From positions 162,591 through 226,590 of the forward strand of contig NZ_PZJT01000003.1 of NCBI RefSeq assembly GCF_003206135.1: a stretch of DNA of 64,000 nt, in the 5' to 3' direction. The notes beneath the pieces are model-generated. The model worked only from the letters and a program-made list of their open reading frames with translations, was not told the origin of the DNA and did no database searches. The position numbers and the translations under genes were made by a program. The stretch is from Salinicola salarius (GTDB taxonomy: Bacteria; Pseudomonadota; Gammaproteobacteria; Pseudomonadales; Halomonadaceae). Positions 45,506-55,290 of this stretch are shown piece by piece; position 1 is the first letter of the stretch; the number at the start of each line of letters is the position of its first letter.

Positions 45506-46137
45506 CGAATGACTCCCTCAAGCAACGGTACGAAACGCACCTCTTCGAGACGCTGGTGATCGAACGCCTGTCCACGCCGACGCACCCGGGTCAGCCACTG
45601 GCGCCCTTCGCGGTCTTCCAGCGGCGCGATCAGTACACCGCCATCCCGCAGCTGGGACAGCAGCGGCTGGGGAAGCTCGCTGGCGCACGCCGTCAGCAGC
45701 ACGACATCGAACGGCGCCGCCTGCGGCCAGCCCATGGCGCCATCGGCGTGGCGCAAATGGACGTTATGGGCGCCCAGCCGCGCCAGGCGCTGCTGGGCGC
45801 GGGACTGCAGCGCCGCGATACGCTCCACGCTCCAGACGCTCTTGACCAGGCGCGACAGGATCAGCGTCTGGTAGCCGGAGCCGGTGCCGATCTCCAGCAC
45901 CCGCTGCGGTTCGGCCAGCGCGACCAGCTCGCTCATCCGGGCCACGATCCAGGGCTGGGACAGTGTCTGCCCCAAGCCCAGAGGCAGCGAGGTATCCTCG
46001 TAGGCGCGATGCGCCAGGGCTTCATCGAGGAACAGGTGACGCGGCTCTGTCGCCATCACCTCCAGCACCTGCGCATGACGAATCCCGCCGGCCGACAGGC
46101 GTTCGACCATGCGATTGCGGGTTCGTTGCGACGTCAT
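45502..46137 (-). CDS. pcm: Protein-L-isoaspartate O-methyltransferase
   Basis: Methylates damaged isoaspartyl residues using SAM, starting repair. SAM motif EIGTGSGYQT and post-motif VKSVWSVERI are present; the length from MTSQRTRNRM (211 residues) matches E. coli Pcm. An upstream in-frame ATG at 46176 would overlap surE by 20 bases and is the alternative start. The family motif after I, HADGAMGWPQ, is normal. Co-transcribed after surE. Confidence 0.92.
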   Translation of the reverse strand: MTSQRTRNRMVERLSAGGIRHAQVLEVMATEPRHLFLDEALAHRAYEDTSLPLGLGQTLSQPWIVARMSELVALAEPQRVLEIGTGSGYQTLILSRLVKSVWSVERIAALQSRAQQRLARLGAHNVHLRHADGAMGWPQAAPFDVVLLTACASELPQPLLSQLRDGGVLIAPLEDREGRQWLTRVRRRGQAFDHQRLEEVRFVPLLEGVIR

Positions 46138-46156
46138 GCCGACACCGCTCAATTCT

Positions 46157-46909
46157 TCAGGCGTGTGACAGTCCATCCAGCCAGCCCTGTACGTCGTTCA
46201 GCGTTTCATGACGGGTCAGATCGGTTTGCAGCGGCGTGATCGAGACGAAGCCCGCTTCGATCGCCGCAAAATCGGTGTCGGGCGCGTCGTCGGCGTTTTC
46301 CGAGACCGCCGCGATCCAGTAGCGGTCGCGCCCGCGCGGATCCTTCATGTGGATCGGCCGCGAGGCCGGGCCGCGATATCCCAGCCGGGTCACCCGGAAT
46401 CCGCGTATCTCGCTCCACGGCAGATCCGGCACGTTGACGTTGAGCAGGCTGCGCGGCGGCAGCGACAGGTTTTCCGCGGCCCCGACCAGACTGGCGGCCA
46501 CCCGTCCGGCGGTCTCGAAATGGCGCTGCCCGCAGAGCGAAATGGCCAGCGCCGCCATGCCCAGGTTGCGCCCTTCCATGGCCGCGGCGACGGTGCCCGA
46601 GTACAGCACGTCGTCCCCCAGATTGGCGCCATGGTTGATCCCGGAGATCACCAGATCGGGCCTTTCCTCCCAGACCCCGTTGACGCCGAGATAGACGCAG
46701 TCCGCCGGCGTGCCGTCGACGCTGTAAAACCCGTTGTCCAGCGCGGTCAACGCCAGTGGCCGCGTCAGTGTCAGCGAGTTGCTGGCGCCGCTCATGTCTC
46801 GATCCGGCGCCACGACTCTCAGCCGGGCATGGTTTTCCAGCGCGCCGGCCAGGGCTTTCAATCCCGGAGCATGAACACCGTCGTCATTGGACAACAACAG
46901 TCTGCGCAT
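46157..46909 (-). CDS. surE: 5'/3'-nucleotidase SurE
   Basis: Stationary-phase survival phosphatase acting on nucleoside monophosphates. The 250-residue protein has the metal-binding SNDDG at residues 7-11, SGASNS (P-loop-like) and [21 protein letters not shown]. Neighbours truD, pcm, nlpD and rpoS are the conserved partners. Confidence 0.95.
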   Translation of the reverse strand: MRRLLLSNDDGVHAPGLKALAGALENHARLRVVAPDRDMSGASNSLTLTRPLALTALDNGFYSVDGTPADCVYLGVNGVWEERPDLVISGINHGANLGDDVLYSGTVAAAMEGRNLGMAALAISLCGQRHFETAGRVAASLVGAAENLSLPPRSLLNVNVPDLPWSEIRGFRVTRLGYRGPASRPIHMKDPRGRDRYWIAAVSENADDAPDTDFAAIEAGFVSITPLQTDLTRHETLNDVQGWLDGLSHA

Positions 46910-46946
46910 CTTCTTTCCTCCTGGATGATGATCGATACCGGCGGCG

Positions 46947-48008
46947 TCAGATCAGCGTGGGGTGTCGAAACAGTTCACGAAGCACCGAAGTGGCGAAGGC
47001 GCCTCGCGGCAAGGTGAAGGAGAGCCGAACCGCCTCTTCTTCCCTTTCCCACTCGGCCTCCCCGAGCCGCAGCCGCAGTGGCCGCCGGTCGTGCCGCGCC
47101 CCGGCCTGGACCAGGCCGTCGCTCAGCTCGGCATGGCCGGTGGCGATGGCCGCTTCCCGCTCGGCCACCTCGCCTTCGCTCTCCAGCCGGCCGACGCCCC
47201 ACAGCGGCCCGGTGGGGTGCAGGTCGCCGGCCTCGGCGCGGGCCAGCAGGTCTTCGCCGACCTGCGCGCTGGCGAAGCGGCTCGCGGTGCCGTTCAGATT
47301 CAGCACGTCGCCGGGCTGCGGGACACACCAGGTGCCGTCGGTGACACGCGCCGACAGCACCTGGTTGAAAAGATAGCTGCGAGCGGTGGAGAGCAGTAAC
47401 CCCTGGGGATCCTGGCGCTTGCGCCAGCCCCGAGCCAGCAGTTGCCGAGCGCGCTGCAGGTTGCGCCCCGCCGGGCCGAAGCGCTGCGGGCCGAAATAGT
47501 TGGGCACGCCCTCGGCCACCAGGCGGTCCCAGCGCGCGCGGGTCTCCGCCGCGTCGATGGCCTCGCCCCGGATTCTCAGATGGAAGCGGTTGGCGCGGTG
47601 TACGCCCCGTTTCAGCTTGCGCGGATGCCGCACCGCCTCGAGACAGCGGACGCCGCGTTCGGCCAAACCTGCGTCCCACTCCGCCGGCGGCTCGCGACCG
47701 GGCAGCGCCAGCGAGAACCACTGCCGTGTCACCGCGTCGCGATCCTTGAGCCCGCTGAAGCCCACATCCCGTACCGGGATATCGACCGCGCGGGCAAGCA
47801 GGCGAGCCAGATCCGGCGTGGTCATCCCGCGCTTCTCCAGCCACAGCCACCAGTGCTCGCCGTGGCCCTCCGGGGCGAAATCGAACTGCTCCTCGACCTG
47901 GAAGTCTTCAGGGCGCTGGCGATACTCGCCGGTGGCAGCCGGCACGCCCGCGACATAGCTCCAGTTCGGCGGCCAGGCGTCGGCCGAAGACATCGAGGGT
48001 TCGCTCAT
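46947..48008 (-). CDS. truD: tRNA pseudouridine(13) synthase
   Basis: Makes pseudouridine-13 in tRNA-Glu. The 353-residue protein has the catalytic-Asp motif [14 protein letters not shown] and the downstream [14 protein letters not shown] and TRP-type insert typical of TruD. Overlaps ispF by 4 bases. Normal length. Confidence 0.93.
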   Translation of the reverse strand: MSEPSMSSADAWPPNWSYVAGVPAATGEYRQRPEDFQVEEQFDFAPEGHGEHWWLWLEKRGMTTPDLARLLARAVDIPVRDVGFSGLKDRDAVTRQWFSLALPGREPPAEWDAGLAERGVRCLEAVRHPRKLKRGVHRANRFHLRIRGEAIDAAETRARWDRLVAEGVPNYFGPQRFGPAGRNLQRARQLLARGWRKRQDPQGLLLSTARSYLFNQVLSARVTDGTWCVPQPGDVLNLNGTASRFASAQVGEDLLARAEAGDLHPTGPLWGVGRLESEGEVAEREAAIATGHAELSDGLVQAGARHDRRPLRLRLGEAEWEREEEAVRLSFTLPRGAFATSVLRELFRHPTLI

Positions 48009-48490
48009 CGAGCGTCCGCGACCAGCAGTACCACCGCTTCCGCGGCGATGCCTTCACCGCGCCCGGTAAATCCGAGCCGCTCGGTGGTCGTCGCCTTGAC
48101 GTTGACCGCGCCCAGCTCGACGTCCACGTCGGCGGCGATCGTCTCGCGCATGAGCGGGATCGACTCGGCCATGCGCGGCGCCTGGGCCATCAGCGTGGCA
48201 TCGAGATTGCCGATCCGATAGCCGGCCTCGCGCACCAGCGCGACGACGTGGCGCAGCAGCGCTCGGCTGTCGGCGCCCTTCCAGGCCGGATCGGTATCCG
48301 GAAAGTGCCGACCGATGTCGCCCAGCGCGCAGGCGCCCAGCAGCGCATCGCTGATCGCGTGCAGCAGCACGTCGCCATCGGAGTGGGCGACGAAGCCGCG
48401 GTCGAACGGCAGGCGAACCCCGCCGATCATCAGATGATCGCCCTCGCCAAAGCGATGCACGTCGAACCCGTGACCGATCCTGAAACTCAT
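48005..48490 (-). CDS. ispF: 2-C-methyl-D-erythritol 2,4-cyclodiphosphate synthase
   Basis: Fifth step of the MEP isoprenoid pathway, releasing CMP. The 161-residue trimeric enzyme has GHGFDVHRF (Asp10, His12 for the metal) and [22 protein letters not shown]. The stop and start overlap truD and ispD by 4 bases each. Confidence 0.96.
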   Translation of the reverse strand: MSFRIGHGFDVHRFGEGDHLMIGGVRLPFDRGFVAHSDGDVLLHAISDALLGACALGDIGRHFPDTDPAWKGADSRALLRHVVALVREAGYRIGNLDATLMAQAPRMAESIPLMRETIAADVDVELGAVNVKATTTERLGFTGRGEGIAAEAVVLLVADAR

Positions 48491-49263
48491 GCTTCCACTC
48501 CTTTTTGTCCGCTGACGGCTCCTTGCCCGCTGACGGCTCCTTGCCCGGTGACGGTCGGCGCCGATCCCGACGCGGCTTCCGACTGCACGGCGAGTATGCG
48601 CGCCGCCATGGCCAGATCCTCGGGATGCGTGATCTTGAGATTGTCGCGGCTGCCGGCGACCAGTCGCGGCGCCAGCCCCATGGCTTCGATCGCCGAGGCT
48701 TCGTCGGTCACCGTCATGCCGGTGGCCAGTGCCGCATCGAGCGCCTGGCGCAGCAGATCGAAGCGGAAAACCTGCGGTGTCAGCGCGTGCCAGAGGCCGT
48801 CCCGCGGTTCGGTGTGGCTGATTCGTCCGCGCTCATCGGCGCGCTTCATGGTGTCGGCCGCCGGGGTCGCCAGCAGCGCGCCGATCGCCTCGTCCTCGAG
48901 CGCTTCCCGCAGTGCCTGCAGATCCTCGAGCCGCACGCAGGGCCGGGCGGCGTCATGCACCAGTACCCAGTCGTCGTCCGCCGCCAGTTCCACCAGCGTC
49001 GCGAGGGCGCGGCCCACCGTATCGGCGCGCTGGTCACCGCCGCCGACACGCTGCCAGTCTTCGAAGGGAACGTCGCGGGGGTCGAAGTATTCGTCGTCGG
49101 GATCGAGACACAGCCGCAGCGCGGCTTCGGGGAAGGCCTGATGCAGACGTTCGAGCGTGCGCGCCAGCACGCTCTTGCCCTGCAGCGTCAGATACTGCTT
49201 GGGACGGTCGGCCTGCATGCGCTGGCCGCGACCGGCGGCGGGCACGATCAACCACAAGGTCAT
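48487..49263 (-). CDS. ispD: 2-C-methyl-D-erythritol 4-phosphate cytidylyltransferase
   Basis: Third step of the MEP pathway, forming CDP-methylerythritol. The 258-residue protein has [18 protein letters not shown] (CTP binding, from residue 7), [10 protein letters not shown] and the C-terminal TDEASAIE and [11 protein letters not shown] 20-30-residue Gly/Gln/Ala tail, (SGQGAV) repeats, extends beyond the family core and is encoded by 18-base tandem repeats. Coupled to ftsB and ispF by 4-base overlaps. Confidence 0.95.
   Translation of the reverse strand: MTLWLIVPAAGRGQRMQADRPKQYLTLQGKSVLARTLERLHQAFPEAALRLCLDPDDEYFDPRDVPFEDWQRVGGGDQRADTVGRALATLVELAADDDWVLVHDAARPCVRLEDLQALREALEDEAIGALLATPAADTMKRADERGRISHTEPRDGLWHALTPQVFRFDLLRQALDAALATGMTVTDEASAIEAMGLAPRLVAGSRDNLKITHPEDLAMAARILAVQSEAASGSAPTVTGQGAVSGQGAVSGQKGVEA
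48501..48554 (-). repeat. Three 18-base repeats in the 3' end of ispD
   Basis: On the plus strand the unit is CTCCTTGCCCGCTGACGG (48519-48536, 48537-48554 with one change, and a diverged first copy from 48501). They encode hexapeptides of the (S/V)SGQGA type, just before the ispD stop and ispF start. Confidence 0.88.
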
Positions 49264-49589
49264 GGCTGTGCGCCCCCCGTGCTGGCGGCGGGGCCGTTGC
49301 CGGGATCGTCGACACCGGTCACCCAGAAGAACTGTTCGTCCTGGCGGACCATGCCGATATCGCTACGCGCCCGCTCCTCGATGGCATCGAGCCCGTTCTT
49401 GAGGTCGACGACTTCGGCGGCGAGACGGTCGTTGCGCGCCTCGAGCCTGTCGGTGGTGCCTTCCAGAGCATCGGCGCGCGCCTGGATATCGTTGAATTCC
49501 CGGATGCCGCCCTCGCCGAACCACAGCCGGTACTGCATCAGCCCCAGCATGACAACCAATACCACAATGACCCATTTCCACATCGCCAA
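49260..49589 (-). CDS. ftsB: Cell division protein FtsB
   Basis: Bitopic divisome protein of the FtsQLB complex. The 109-residue protein has one N-terminal membrane helix (WKWVIVVLVVMLGLMQYRLWF), a coiled coil (REFNDIQARADALEGTTDRLEARNDRL region, about 30-75) and an extended C-terminus. It precedes ispD as in E. coli; eno, the usual upstream neighbour, is absent. Confidence 0.9.
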   Translation of the reverse strand: MAMWKWVIVVLVVMLGLMQYRLWFGEGGIREFNDIQARADALEGTTDRLEARNDRLAAEVVDLKNGLDAIEERARSDIGMVRQDEQFFWVTGVDDPGNGPAASTGGAQP

Positions 49590-49746
49590 GGCTTCCGGTC
49601 GGCTCGATTCATTTCGGACAGTTCATTCCCGGCAGGGCCCGGCCCTCGGCAAAGGGCGCAGCAGGCCGCTGTCGGAGCGCGGCTCATTATGCCATCATCG
49701 CTGCATGCGGCCCACCGCCACGACCGAATCCGGAGCCGACGACCTC

Positions 49747-50076
49747 ATGTACAAACTGGCTTTCTTCGTTCCCGAATCCCACCTGGAGAGCGTCAAGGAC
49801 GCGGTGTTCGCCAGCGGCGCCGGGCGCATCGGCGATTACGAGGCATGCTGTTTCCAGATCCGTGGCGTGGGCCAGTTCCGGCCGCTCCCCGGCGCCCAGC
49901 CTCATATCGGTGACGTCGGTGCGCTGGAAAGCGTCGAGGAGTATCGGGTCGAACTGGTCTGCGAGGATCAGCGGATACGCGCGGCGATCAAGGCGCTGAT
50001 CGACGCGCATCCCTATGAAGAACCGGCCTACGATGTCTGGCCGCTGAGCGATCCGGATTCCCTGCCCTACGCTTGA
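49747..50076 (+). CDS. Nif3/YqfO-like domain protein (PII-like fold)
   Basis: A 109-residue single-domain protein resembling the stand-alone YqfO/Nif3-associated domain: MYKLAFFVPESHLESVKDAVF, GAGRIGDYEACCFQ and the C-terminal AHPYEEPAYDVWPL. Function unproven; the domain is an oligomeric PII-like fold that may bind metal or nucleotide. Divergent from ftsB, and convergent with the Nudix gene. Confidence 0.85.
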   Translation: MYKLAFFVPESHLESVKDAVFASGAGRIGDYEACCFQIRGVGQFRPLPGAQPHIGDVGALESVEEYRVELVCEDQRIRAAIKALIDAHPYEEPAYDVWPLSDPDSLPYA

Positions 50077-50104
50077 GACGGAACCCCGCGGCCCGAGGGT
50101 ATGC

Positions 50105-50662
50105 TCAGGCAGAGCCGAGGTAACGCTCCCTCTCCTCCTTGCCGATCTGGCTGAGGTGCAGCTCGAAGGTGCCCCGACGCCGATCATCGAAGAAGTGGCG
50201 CAGCGTGCGCTCGATGGTGGGGAAAGCCAGCTCGTCCCAGGGAATCTGCGTTTCCTCGAACAGCTCGACCTCGAGACTCTCCGGCCCGGCGGCGAAATCG
50301 CCGTTGAGATCGCCGCGGAAGATCATGTACACCTGATTGATGTGCGGCAGGCTGATCAGGGTATAAAGTGTCGGATCGTCGACGACGGCGCGGGCCTCTT
50401 CTCGCGTTTCCCGCAGCGCCGCCTGCTCCACGGTTTCCGCGTTCTCCATGAACCCCGCCGGCAGTGTCCAGAACCCTTTGCGCGGCGCGATGGCACGACG
50501 GCACAGCAGGATTCGCTCCCCCGCTACCGGCAGCGTGCCGGCCACGATGCGCGGATTCTGGTAATGGATGGTGTGGCAGGCATCGCACAGGAACCGAGGG
50601 CGGTCGTCGCCATCGGGAATCGCGAAACGCACGGTATGGCCGCAGTGGCTACAGTAGTTCAT
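50105..50662 (-). CDS. Nudix hydrolase with N-terminal zinc ribbon
   Basis: Probable nucleotide-sugar or NAD(H)-type pyrophosphatase, 185 residues. Zinc ribbon CSHCG..CDAC (about 4-32) followed by a Nudix box, GFMENAETVEQAALRETREEARA, in which the last conserved Gly is replaced. The zinc-ribbon plus Nudix layout recalls NudC but is shorter, so the substrate is open. Confidence 0.85.
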   Translation of the reverse strand: MNYCSHCGHTVRFAIPDGDDRPRFLCDACHTIHYQNPRIVAGTLPVAGERILLCRRAIAPRKGFWTLPAGFMENAETVEQAALRETREEARAVVDDPTLYTLISLPHINQVYMIFRGDLNGDFAAGPESLEVELFEETQIPWDELAFPTIERTLRHFFDDRRRGTFELHLSQIGKEERERYLGSA

Positions 50663-50776
50663 AGGGTCTCGGATGTAGAACGCCTCGCGTGTCGGAGGGT
50701 CTCGAGTTCGCAGGAGCCGTCGGGCATCGTCGGCACGCCGGCCCTTTCAGAATCGAAAAGCTAGAGTCGAAACCTC

Positions 50777-51433
50777 ATGTTAGAGAAAGTCCGTGAACGC
50801 CTGCAAGCACATCGCCCGCGTCGATTGGATAATGCCCACCCTCAGGCGGCAGTGCTTCTGCCCATCGTCACCCGCCCCGAGCCAACGCTTCTGTTCACCC
50901 AGCGCACGGCGCATCTGACCCAGCATGCCGGCCAGGTCGCCTTTCCGGGCGGCAAGCGGGAGCCGGAAGACCGAGATCTGCTCGCCACGGCGCTGCGGGA
51001 AACCCACGAGGAGATCGCCCTCGAACCGGGCCTGGTCGAGATCATCGGGCGTCTGAGCGACGTGATCTCGCTCCACGGCCTGCGCGTGACGCCGTTCGTC
51101 GGCCTGATCGAGCCGGACCTGCCGCTGAAGGCGGAGCCGGGTGAAATCGCTTCGATCTTCGAGGTTCCCTTGCGCCACTTCATCGATGACCATCGTAGCC
51201 ATACCGATGTCATTCCGGTCGACGACCAGCCCTGGTACGTACCCAGCTATCTTTTCGAGGACCGCATGATCTGGGGGTTGTCGGCCATGATGCTGGTGGA
51301 GTTGCTGGCCGTGGGTTTCGAAAGCGATATCGCGCTGGACCGCAAACCCACGCAAGGGGAGTTGCGCTACCATCCACAGCGCCGACGCCAGACCGCATCA
51401 CGGTCCGGCCAGCCTGGCAAGATTCTCGAGTGA
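50777..51433 (+). CDS. nudL: CoA pyrophosphatase (Nudix, NudL-like)
   Basis: Cleaves CoA and derivatives to 3',5'-ADP and 4'-phosphopantetheine. The 218-residue protein has the NudL-specific TQRTAHLTQHAGQVAFPGGK stretch leading into the Nudix box (GGKREPEDRDLLATALRETH EEIAL). The family-typical LHGLRVTPFVG follows. It is followed after 7 bases by the 2OG oxygenase gene. Confidence 0.88.
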   Translation: MLEKVRERLQAHRPRRLDNAHPQAAVLLPIVTRPEPTLLFTQRTAHLTQHAGQVAFPGGKREPEDRDLLATALRETHEEIALEPGLVEIIGRLSDVISLHGLRVTPFVGLIEPDLPLKAEPGEIASIFEVPLRHFIDDHRSHTDVIPVDDQPWYVPSYLFEDRMIWGLSAMMLVELLAVGFESDIALDRKPTQGELRYHPQRRRQTASRSGQPGKILE

Positions 51434-51440
51434 GAGCTTC

Positions 51441-52106
51441 ATGACACCCAACGACGCCCATCACGCCTTCTGGGACAGCGCCCAGCTCCCCGCCTTGATC
51501 GACGGACTGGTGGAACGCGGCTGGTACGTCGGCGAGCGGTTTCTGGCCGCGGAGCTATGCCGGGAACTGCTGGAGGAACTGCAGCTGTTGCATCGGCAGG
51601 CGGCGCTTCAGGAAGCGGCCATCGGCCGTGGGGACGAGCGCATGCTGCGGCGCGACATTCGCGGCGACGCCATTCACTGGCTGGATCGGGAAAGCCTGGC
51701 GCAGCGACGCTACCTGGCGCTGATGGGCGAACTCCAGCAGCAGATCAACCTCGCGCTCTATGCCGGATTGTTCGAGTTCGAGGCCCACTTTGCCCACTAT
51801 CCGCCGGGCGCCTTCTACCGCAAGCACTACGACAGCTTTCGCGGCCGGGCCAACCGCGTCATTTCGACCGTGCTCTATCTCAATCCGGACTGGCCGGCCG
51901 ACGGCGGTGGCGAAATGGCGCTCTATGACGAACACGAGCCCGAGCGCGAGGTCGCCCGCGTACACCCGGAGGCCGGCACCTTCGCCTGCTTTCTCTCCGA
52001 CCGCATCCCTCATGAGGTGCTGCCGACTCGACAGCCACGCGTCAGCATCGCCGGCTGGTTCCGCCGCAATGCCTCGCTGGGCGGCGTGATCGATCCGGCC
52101 CGCTAG
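51441..52106 (+). CDS. 2-oxoglutarate/Fe(II)-dependent oxygenase (prolyl-hydroxylase-like)
   Basis: A 221-residue double-stranded beta-helix oxygenase. The iron triad is His129-x-Asp131 (RKHYDSF) and His191 (IPHEVLP), with Arg200 (PRVSIAGWF) for 2-oxoglutarate. Likely a protein hydroxylase acting on an unknown partner, as in other bacterial prolyl-4-hydroxylase-like proteins. Operon with nudL; converges with the next MFS gene. Confidence 0.85.
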   Translation: MTPNDAHHAFWDSAQLPALIDGLVERGWYVGERFLAAELCRELLEELQLLHRQAALQEAAIGRGDERMLRRDIRGDAIHWLDRESLAQRRYLALMGELQQQINLALYAGLFEFEAHFAHYPPGAFYRKHYDSFRGRANRVISTVLYLNPDWPADGGGEMALYDEHEPEREVARVHPEAGTFACFLSDRIPHEVLPTRQPRVSIAGWFRRNASLGGVIDPAR

Positions 52107-52121
52107 TCGGGTCGCCGACGT

Positions 52122-53507
52122 CTAACGGCTGATGACACTTTCTCGGCTTTTCGCCGTGGCAGTCGCCGGGTCGTCTTCCACGTCGTCGTCTCTATCGCCA
52201 CCCATGTCATCGGGAAGCGCCGTTTCCACGTCCGGCACCAGCTGCGACAGGTCTTCCTGGTGTTCGTGCTCGATCGCGCCCTGCACCAGTTCGTCGGTCA
52301 CGCTGAGTTCGGCGCCCACCACCGACTGCTGCGGGTTGGAGGTGAACGGCGCCACCGGGATCGGCGCCGGGCGCCGGCTCCGACGCCAGACGAAGAATGC
52401 CACCAGCACCACACCAAGCCCGGCCAGCGCCATGAACAATCCCGCGTTGCCGGTATGCGTCATCAGTGGCGTGATTAGCGGCGGGCTTAGGGTCGCCCCC
52501 AACGCATTGATCAGCAGCAGCCCCTGGCTCATGCGGACCAGCGCGCCGGCCGGTGCGCGGTCGGCGGCATGGCTCACCGCCACCGGATAGAGCGCGAACA
52601 CACCGCCGCCCACCAGAAACAGCACCGCCGCCAGCAGGCCGGGCAGATCCGGCAGCAGCATCACCCCGCCACACAGCACCGCCAGCACGACACCGATCAG
52701 AATCAGTACGATCTGGCGGTCATGCCGATCGGACCAGCGCCCGATGGGATACTGCAGCAACATGCCGCCAAGAATCACGATCGCCATCATCTCGCCGATC
52801 TGCTGCACTTCGAAGCCATTGCGCTGCAGATAGAGCGGCAGCAGGCTGTAGATGGCCGAGACCGCCAGCCCTGAGCCGAAACAGCCCATCACGCCGGTTG
52901 GCGTGACGGTGATCAGCCGCCAGGGCGACAGCGGCTCGGCATGCTCGATCAGCGGCGACACCCGCGGGATCATGCCCAGCGGCAGCACCGACAGCGACGC
53001 CAGCATGGCGATGATCATGAATGGCTGGCTGGCGCCGGCATGGTCCGCCACGCCCAGCAGCAGTTGCCCGATCACCCCGGCGCCGTAAAGCGCGATCATG
53101 TAGAGCGCCAGCAGCCGGCCACGAACCCGCGTGTCGGCCGCGGTCAGCAACCAGCTTTCGATGACCAGATAGACACCCAGCGTCGCCCACCCGCCGATCA
53201 GGCGCAGCGTGAACCACAGCTCGGCGTTGAGCCATAGCCCCTGCAGCAGCACGGTTACCGCGACCAGCGATGCGAAGCAGGCGTAGGCGCGAATGTGGCC
53301 GATTCTCAGCAACAGCCGATCGTTCAACAGCGCACCGATCGCCAGACCGATGTAGTACGCGGCGGACACCCAGCCGATGGTGGTGACGGATTCACCGGCG
53401 GCGTCCAGACGCAGGGTAATCAACGATGCCAGGAAGCCATTGCCGATACCCAGGATGAAAAGACCGAGTAGCGGTGCCAGCGCCATGGAAAGCAACTGCC
53501 GAGACAT
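52122..53507 (-). CDS. MFS transporter (YcaD-like)
   Basis: Twelve-helix major facilitator (461 residues from ATG 53507). Helix-2/3 region LLNDRLLLRIGHIRAYA and the central helices match the YcaD group. A long hydrophilic acidic C-terminus (LVPDVETALPDDMGGDRDDD region) is unusual for the family. The upstream frame to 53579 is less likely. Substrate unknown. Confidence 0.8.
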   Translation of the reverse strand: MSRQLLSMALAPLLGLFILGIGNGFLASLITLRLDAAGESVTTIGWVSAAYYIGLAIGALLNDRLLLRIGHIRAYACFASLVAVTVLLQGLWLNAELWFTLRLIGGWATLGVYLVIESWLLTAADTRVRGRLLALYMIALYGAGVIGQLLLGVADHAGASQPFMIIAMLASLSVLPLGMIPRVSPLIEHAEPLSPWRLITVTPTGVMGCFGSGLAVSAIYSLLPLYLQRNGFEVQQIGEMMAIVILGGMLLQYPIGRWSDRHDRQIVLILIGVVLAVLCGGVMLLPDLPGLLAAVLFLVGGGVFALYPVAVSHAADRAPAGALVRMSQGLLLINALGATLSPPLITPLMTHTGNAGLFMALAGLGVVLVAFFVWRRSRRPAPIPVAPFTSNPQQSVVGAELSVTDELVQGAIEHEHQEDLSQLVPDVETALPDDMGGDRDDDVEDDPATATAKSRESVISR

Positions 53508-53994
53508 AAGGCCACGAACCTCGAAAATGCACTTCGAACAAGGCCGGTGCGCAGCAGGCGCGGAGCCGGCGATTCCCAATGGATAGACTAGAACAGGATA
53601 AGACGCTCGCGTTGTGACGCCTCTCTCCGGATGACGGTTCGATCCCTCGAAGGCGCGCCAGACACGAGGTCGAGAGCGAGCGAACTATACGCTCGCCCTC
53701 GCTCCAAAAGAAGTCGAAAAAACGTCGATGAATACCTCTATTGCGCCACTTTGGGGCAACCGCCCGCTCGGTCATTATCCGGCGTTATCCAAAGCCCTCG
53801 TTTGACAAACCGGAACCGCTATCAAGGCGTGTCTGTCCTGAAGAGCGCCTGTCGCGAGAAGATGACTGTCGCGAAACAAGGGGGCCATGCCATCCACCAG
53901 CGGCTTTTTGCCACAGGACGGCGTATGCTTGGACTATTCTAGCCATTAGCGTGCTAATTCGCGCCCCGCTCCCCTGCCTCACGACCAGGTCACC
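53508..53994. other. Divergent region between two MFS genes
   Basis: About 490 bases with no convincing gene. A small hairpin (CGAGCG/CGCTCG, 53677-53695, loop AACTATA) and a TTGACA hexamer near 53801 without a matching -10 are the only landmarks. Likely holds both promoters and possibly operator sites for an unlinked regulator. Confidence 0.45.
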
Positions 53995-55278
53995 ATGCCC
54001 GCAGACACCACCGACAGTCCCGACAGCCCCGTTTATCGCCAGCCCGGTTTCGCCCCCTTTCTCGCCTCGCGCCTCTGTGCGGTCTTCGCCATGCAGATCC
54101 AGGCGATCGTGGTGGCATGGCAGGTCTACGACATTACCCACGACCCGCTGACGCTGGGCTATGTCGGCCTGGCCCAGTTCCTGCCCATGGTGGTGCTGTT
54201 GCTGCCGGCCGGCGATGTCGTCGACCGTTTCGACCGCAAGCGAATCCTGCAACTCAGCTGGGCCGCCCAGGCACTCTGCAGTGGATTGCTGATTCTGCTG
54301 TCGCTGAAACAGCCCGACTCCGCGGTGCCGTTCTACGCGGTGCTGGTGTTGTTCGGCGCTGCCCGGGCCTTCACCGGGCCGACGCTGCAGAGCCTGCTGC
54401 CGCAGATCGTGCCGCGCGATCAACTGGGCAAGGCGATCGCCCTCAACTCCTCGATCATGAAGATCGGCGTGATCGGCGGCCCCATGCTCGGCGGCCTGCT
54501 GTACGCCTTCGGCCCGACGCTGACCTACAGCGTCAACCTGGGCTGCTTCCTCGTCGCCCAGCTGGCGCTGGCCGGCGTGCCGGTGCGCTATGCCTTCGAA
54601 CGTATTCAAACCGACGATACCGCCTGGCAGCGCTTTACCGCCGGCATCCATTACATCCGCAACAAGCCGGTGATTCTCGGCGTCATCTCGCTGGACCTGT
54701 TCGCCGTACTGTTCGGCGGCATCGTCGCGCTGCTGCCGGTCTACGCCCATGAAATTCTGCATGTCGGCCCGGAGGGGCTCGGCGCCCTGCGCAGCGCCAT
54801 CGCCATCGGCGCCTTTCTGATGGGGCTCTATCTCGGCGTGCGCGCCATCAAGCGCCATGCCGGCATGATCATGTTCGCCGCCGTCGCCGTGTTCGGCCTC
54901 GCCAACCTGGTCTTCGCGCTCTCCCACTGGTTCTGGCTCTCGTTCGGCGCCCTGCTGATCGCGGGCGCCGCCGACATGATCAGCGTCTACGTCCGCCTGA
55001 CGCTCTTGCAGCTGGCCACACCGGACGAGATGCGCGGCCGGGTCAACGCCGTCAACATGCTGTTCATCGGCGCCTCCAACGAGCTCGGGGAGTTCGAATC
55101 CGGCGTCACCGCGTCGTGGTTCGGCACCGCGCCGGCCGCGGTCATCGGCTCCGTCGGCACGCTGGCGATCGTCGGTCTGTGGATGTGGAGCTTCCCTGTC
55201 CTGCGGCGCGCCGACCGCCTCGATGGCGTCGAAGAGGAACCGGTGGAGAGCCCCACGGCGGCCCGCAAGGCGAGCTGA
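53995..55278 (+). CDS. MFS transporter (EntS-like)
   Basis: Twelve-helix exporter-like facilitator, 427 residues. Loop motif GDVVDRFDRKRIL after helix 2 and the EntS/enterobactin-exporter style N-terminus (SRLCAVFAMQIQAIVVAWQVYDIT). Cargo unknown; no siderophore genes nearby. Converges with the LysR gene with 12 bases between stops. Confidence 0.82.
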   Translation: MPADTTDSPDSPVYRQPGFAPFLASRLCAVFAMQIQAIVVAWQVYDITHDPLTLGYVGLAQFLPMVVLLLPAGDVVDRFDRKRILQLSWAAQALCSGLLILLSLKQPDSAVPFYAVLVLFGAARAFTGPTLQSLLPQIVPRDQLGKAIALNSSIMKIGVIGGPMLGGLLYAFGPTLTYSVNLGCFLVAQLALAGVPVRYAFERIQTDDTAWQRFTAGIHYIRNKPVILGVISLDLFAVLFGGIVALLPVYAHEILHVGPEGLGALRSAIAIGAFLMGLYLGVRAIKRHAGMIMFAAVAVFGLANLVFALSHWFWLSFGALLIAGAADMISVYVRLTLLQLATPDEMRGRVNAVNMLFIGASNELGEFESGVTASWFGTAPAAVIGSVGTLAIVGLWMWSFPVLRRADRLDGVEEEPVESPTAARKAS

Positions 55279-55290
55279 TTCGCGAACGGC

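Noticed and set aside
53600..53670. tRNA-like T-loop sequence (GGTTCGATCC) upstream of the second MFS gene
   Set aside because: No matching acceptor, D or anticodon arm could be built around it, and the T-stem does not pair.
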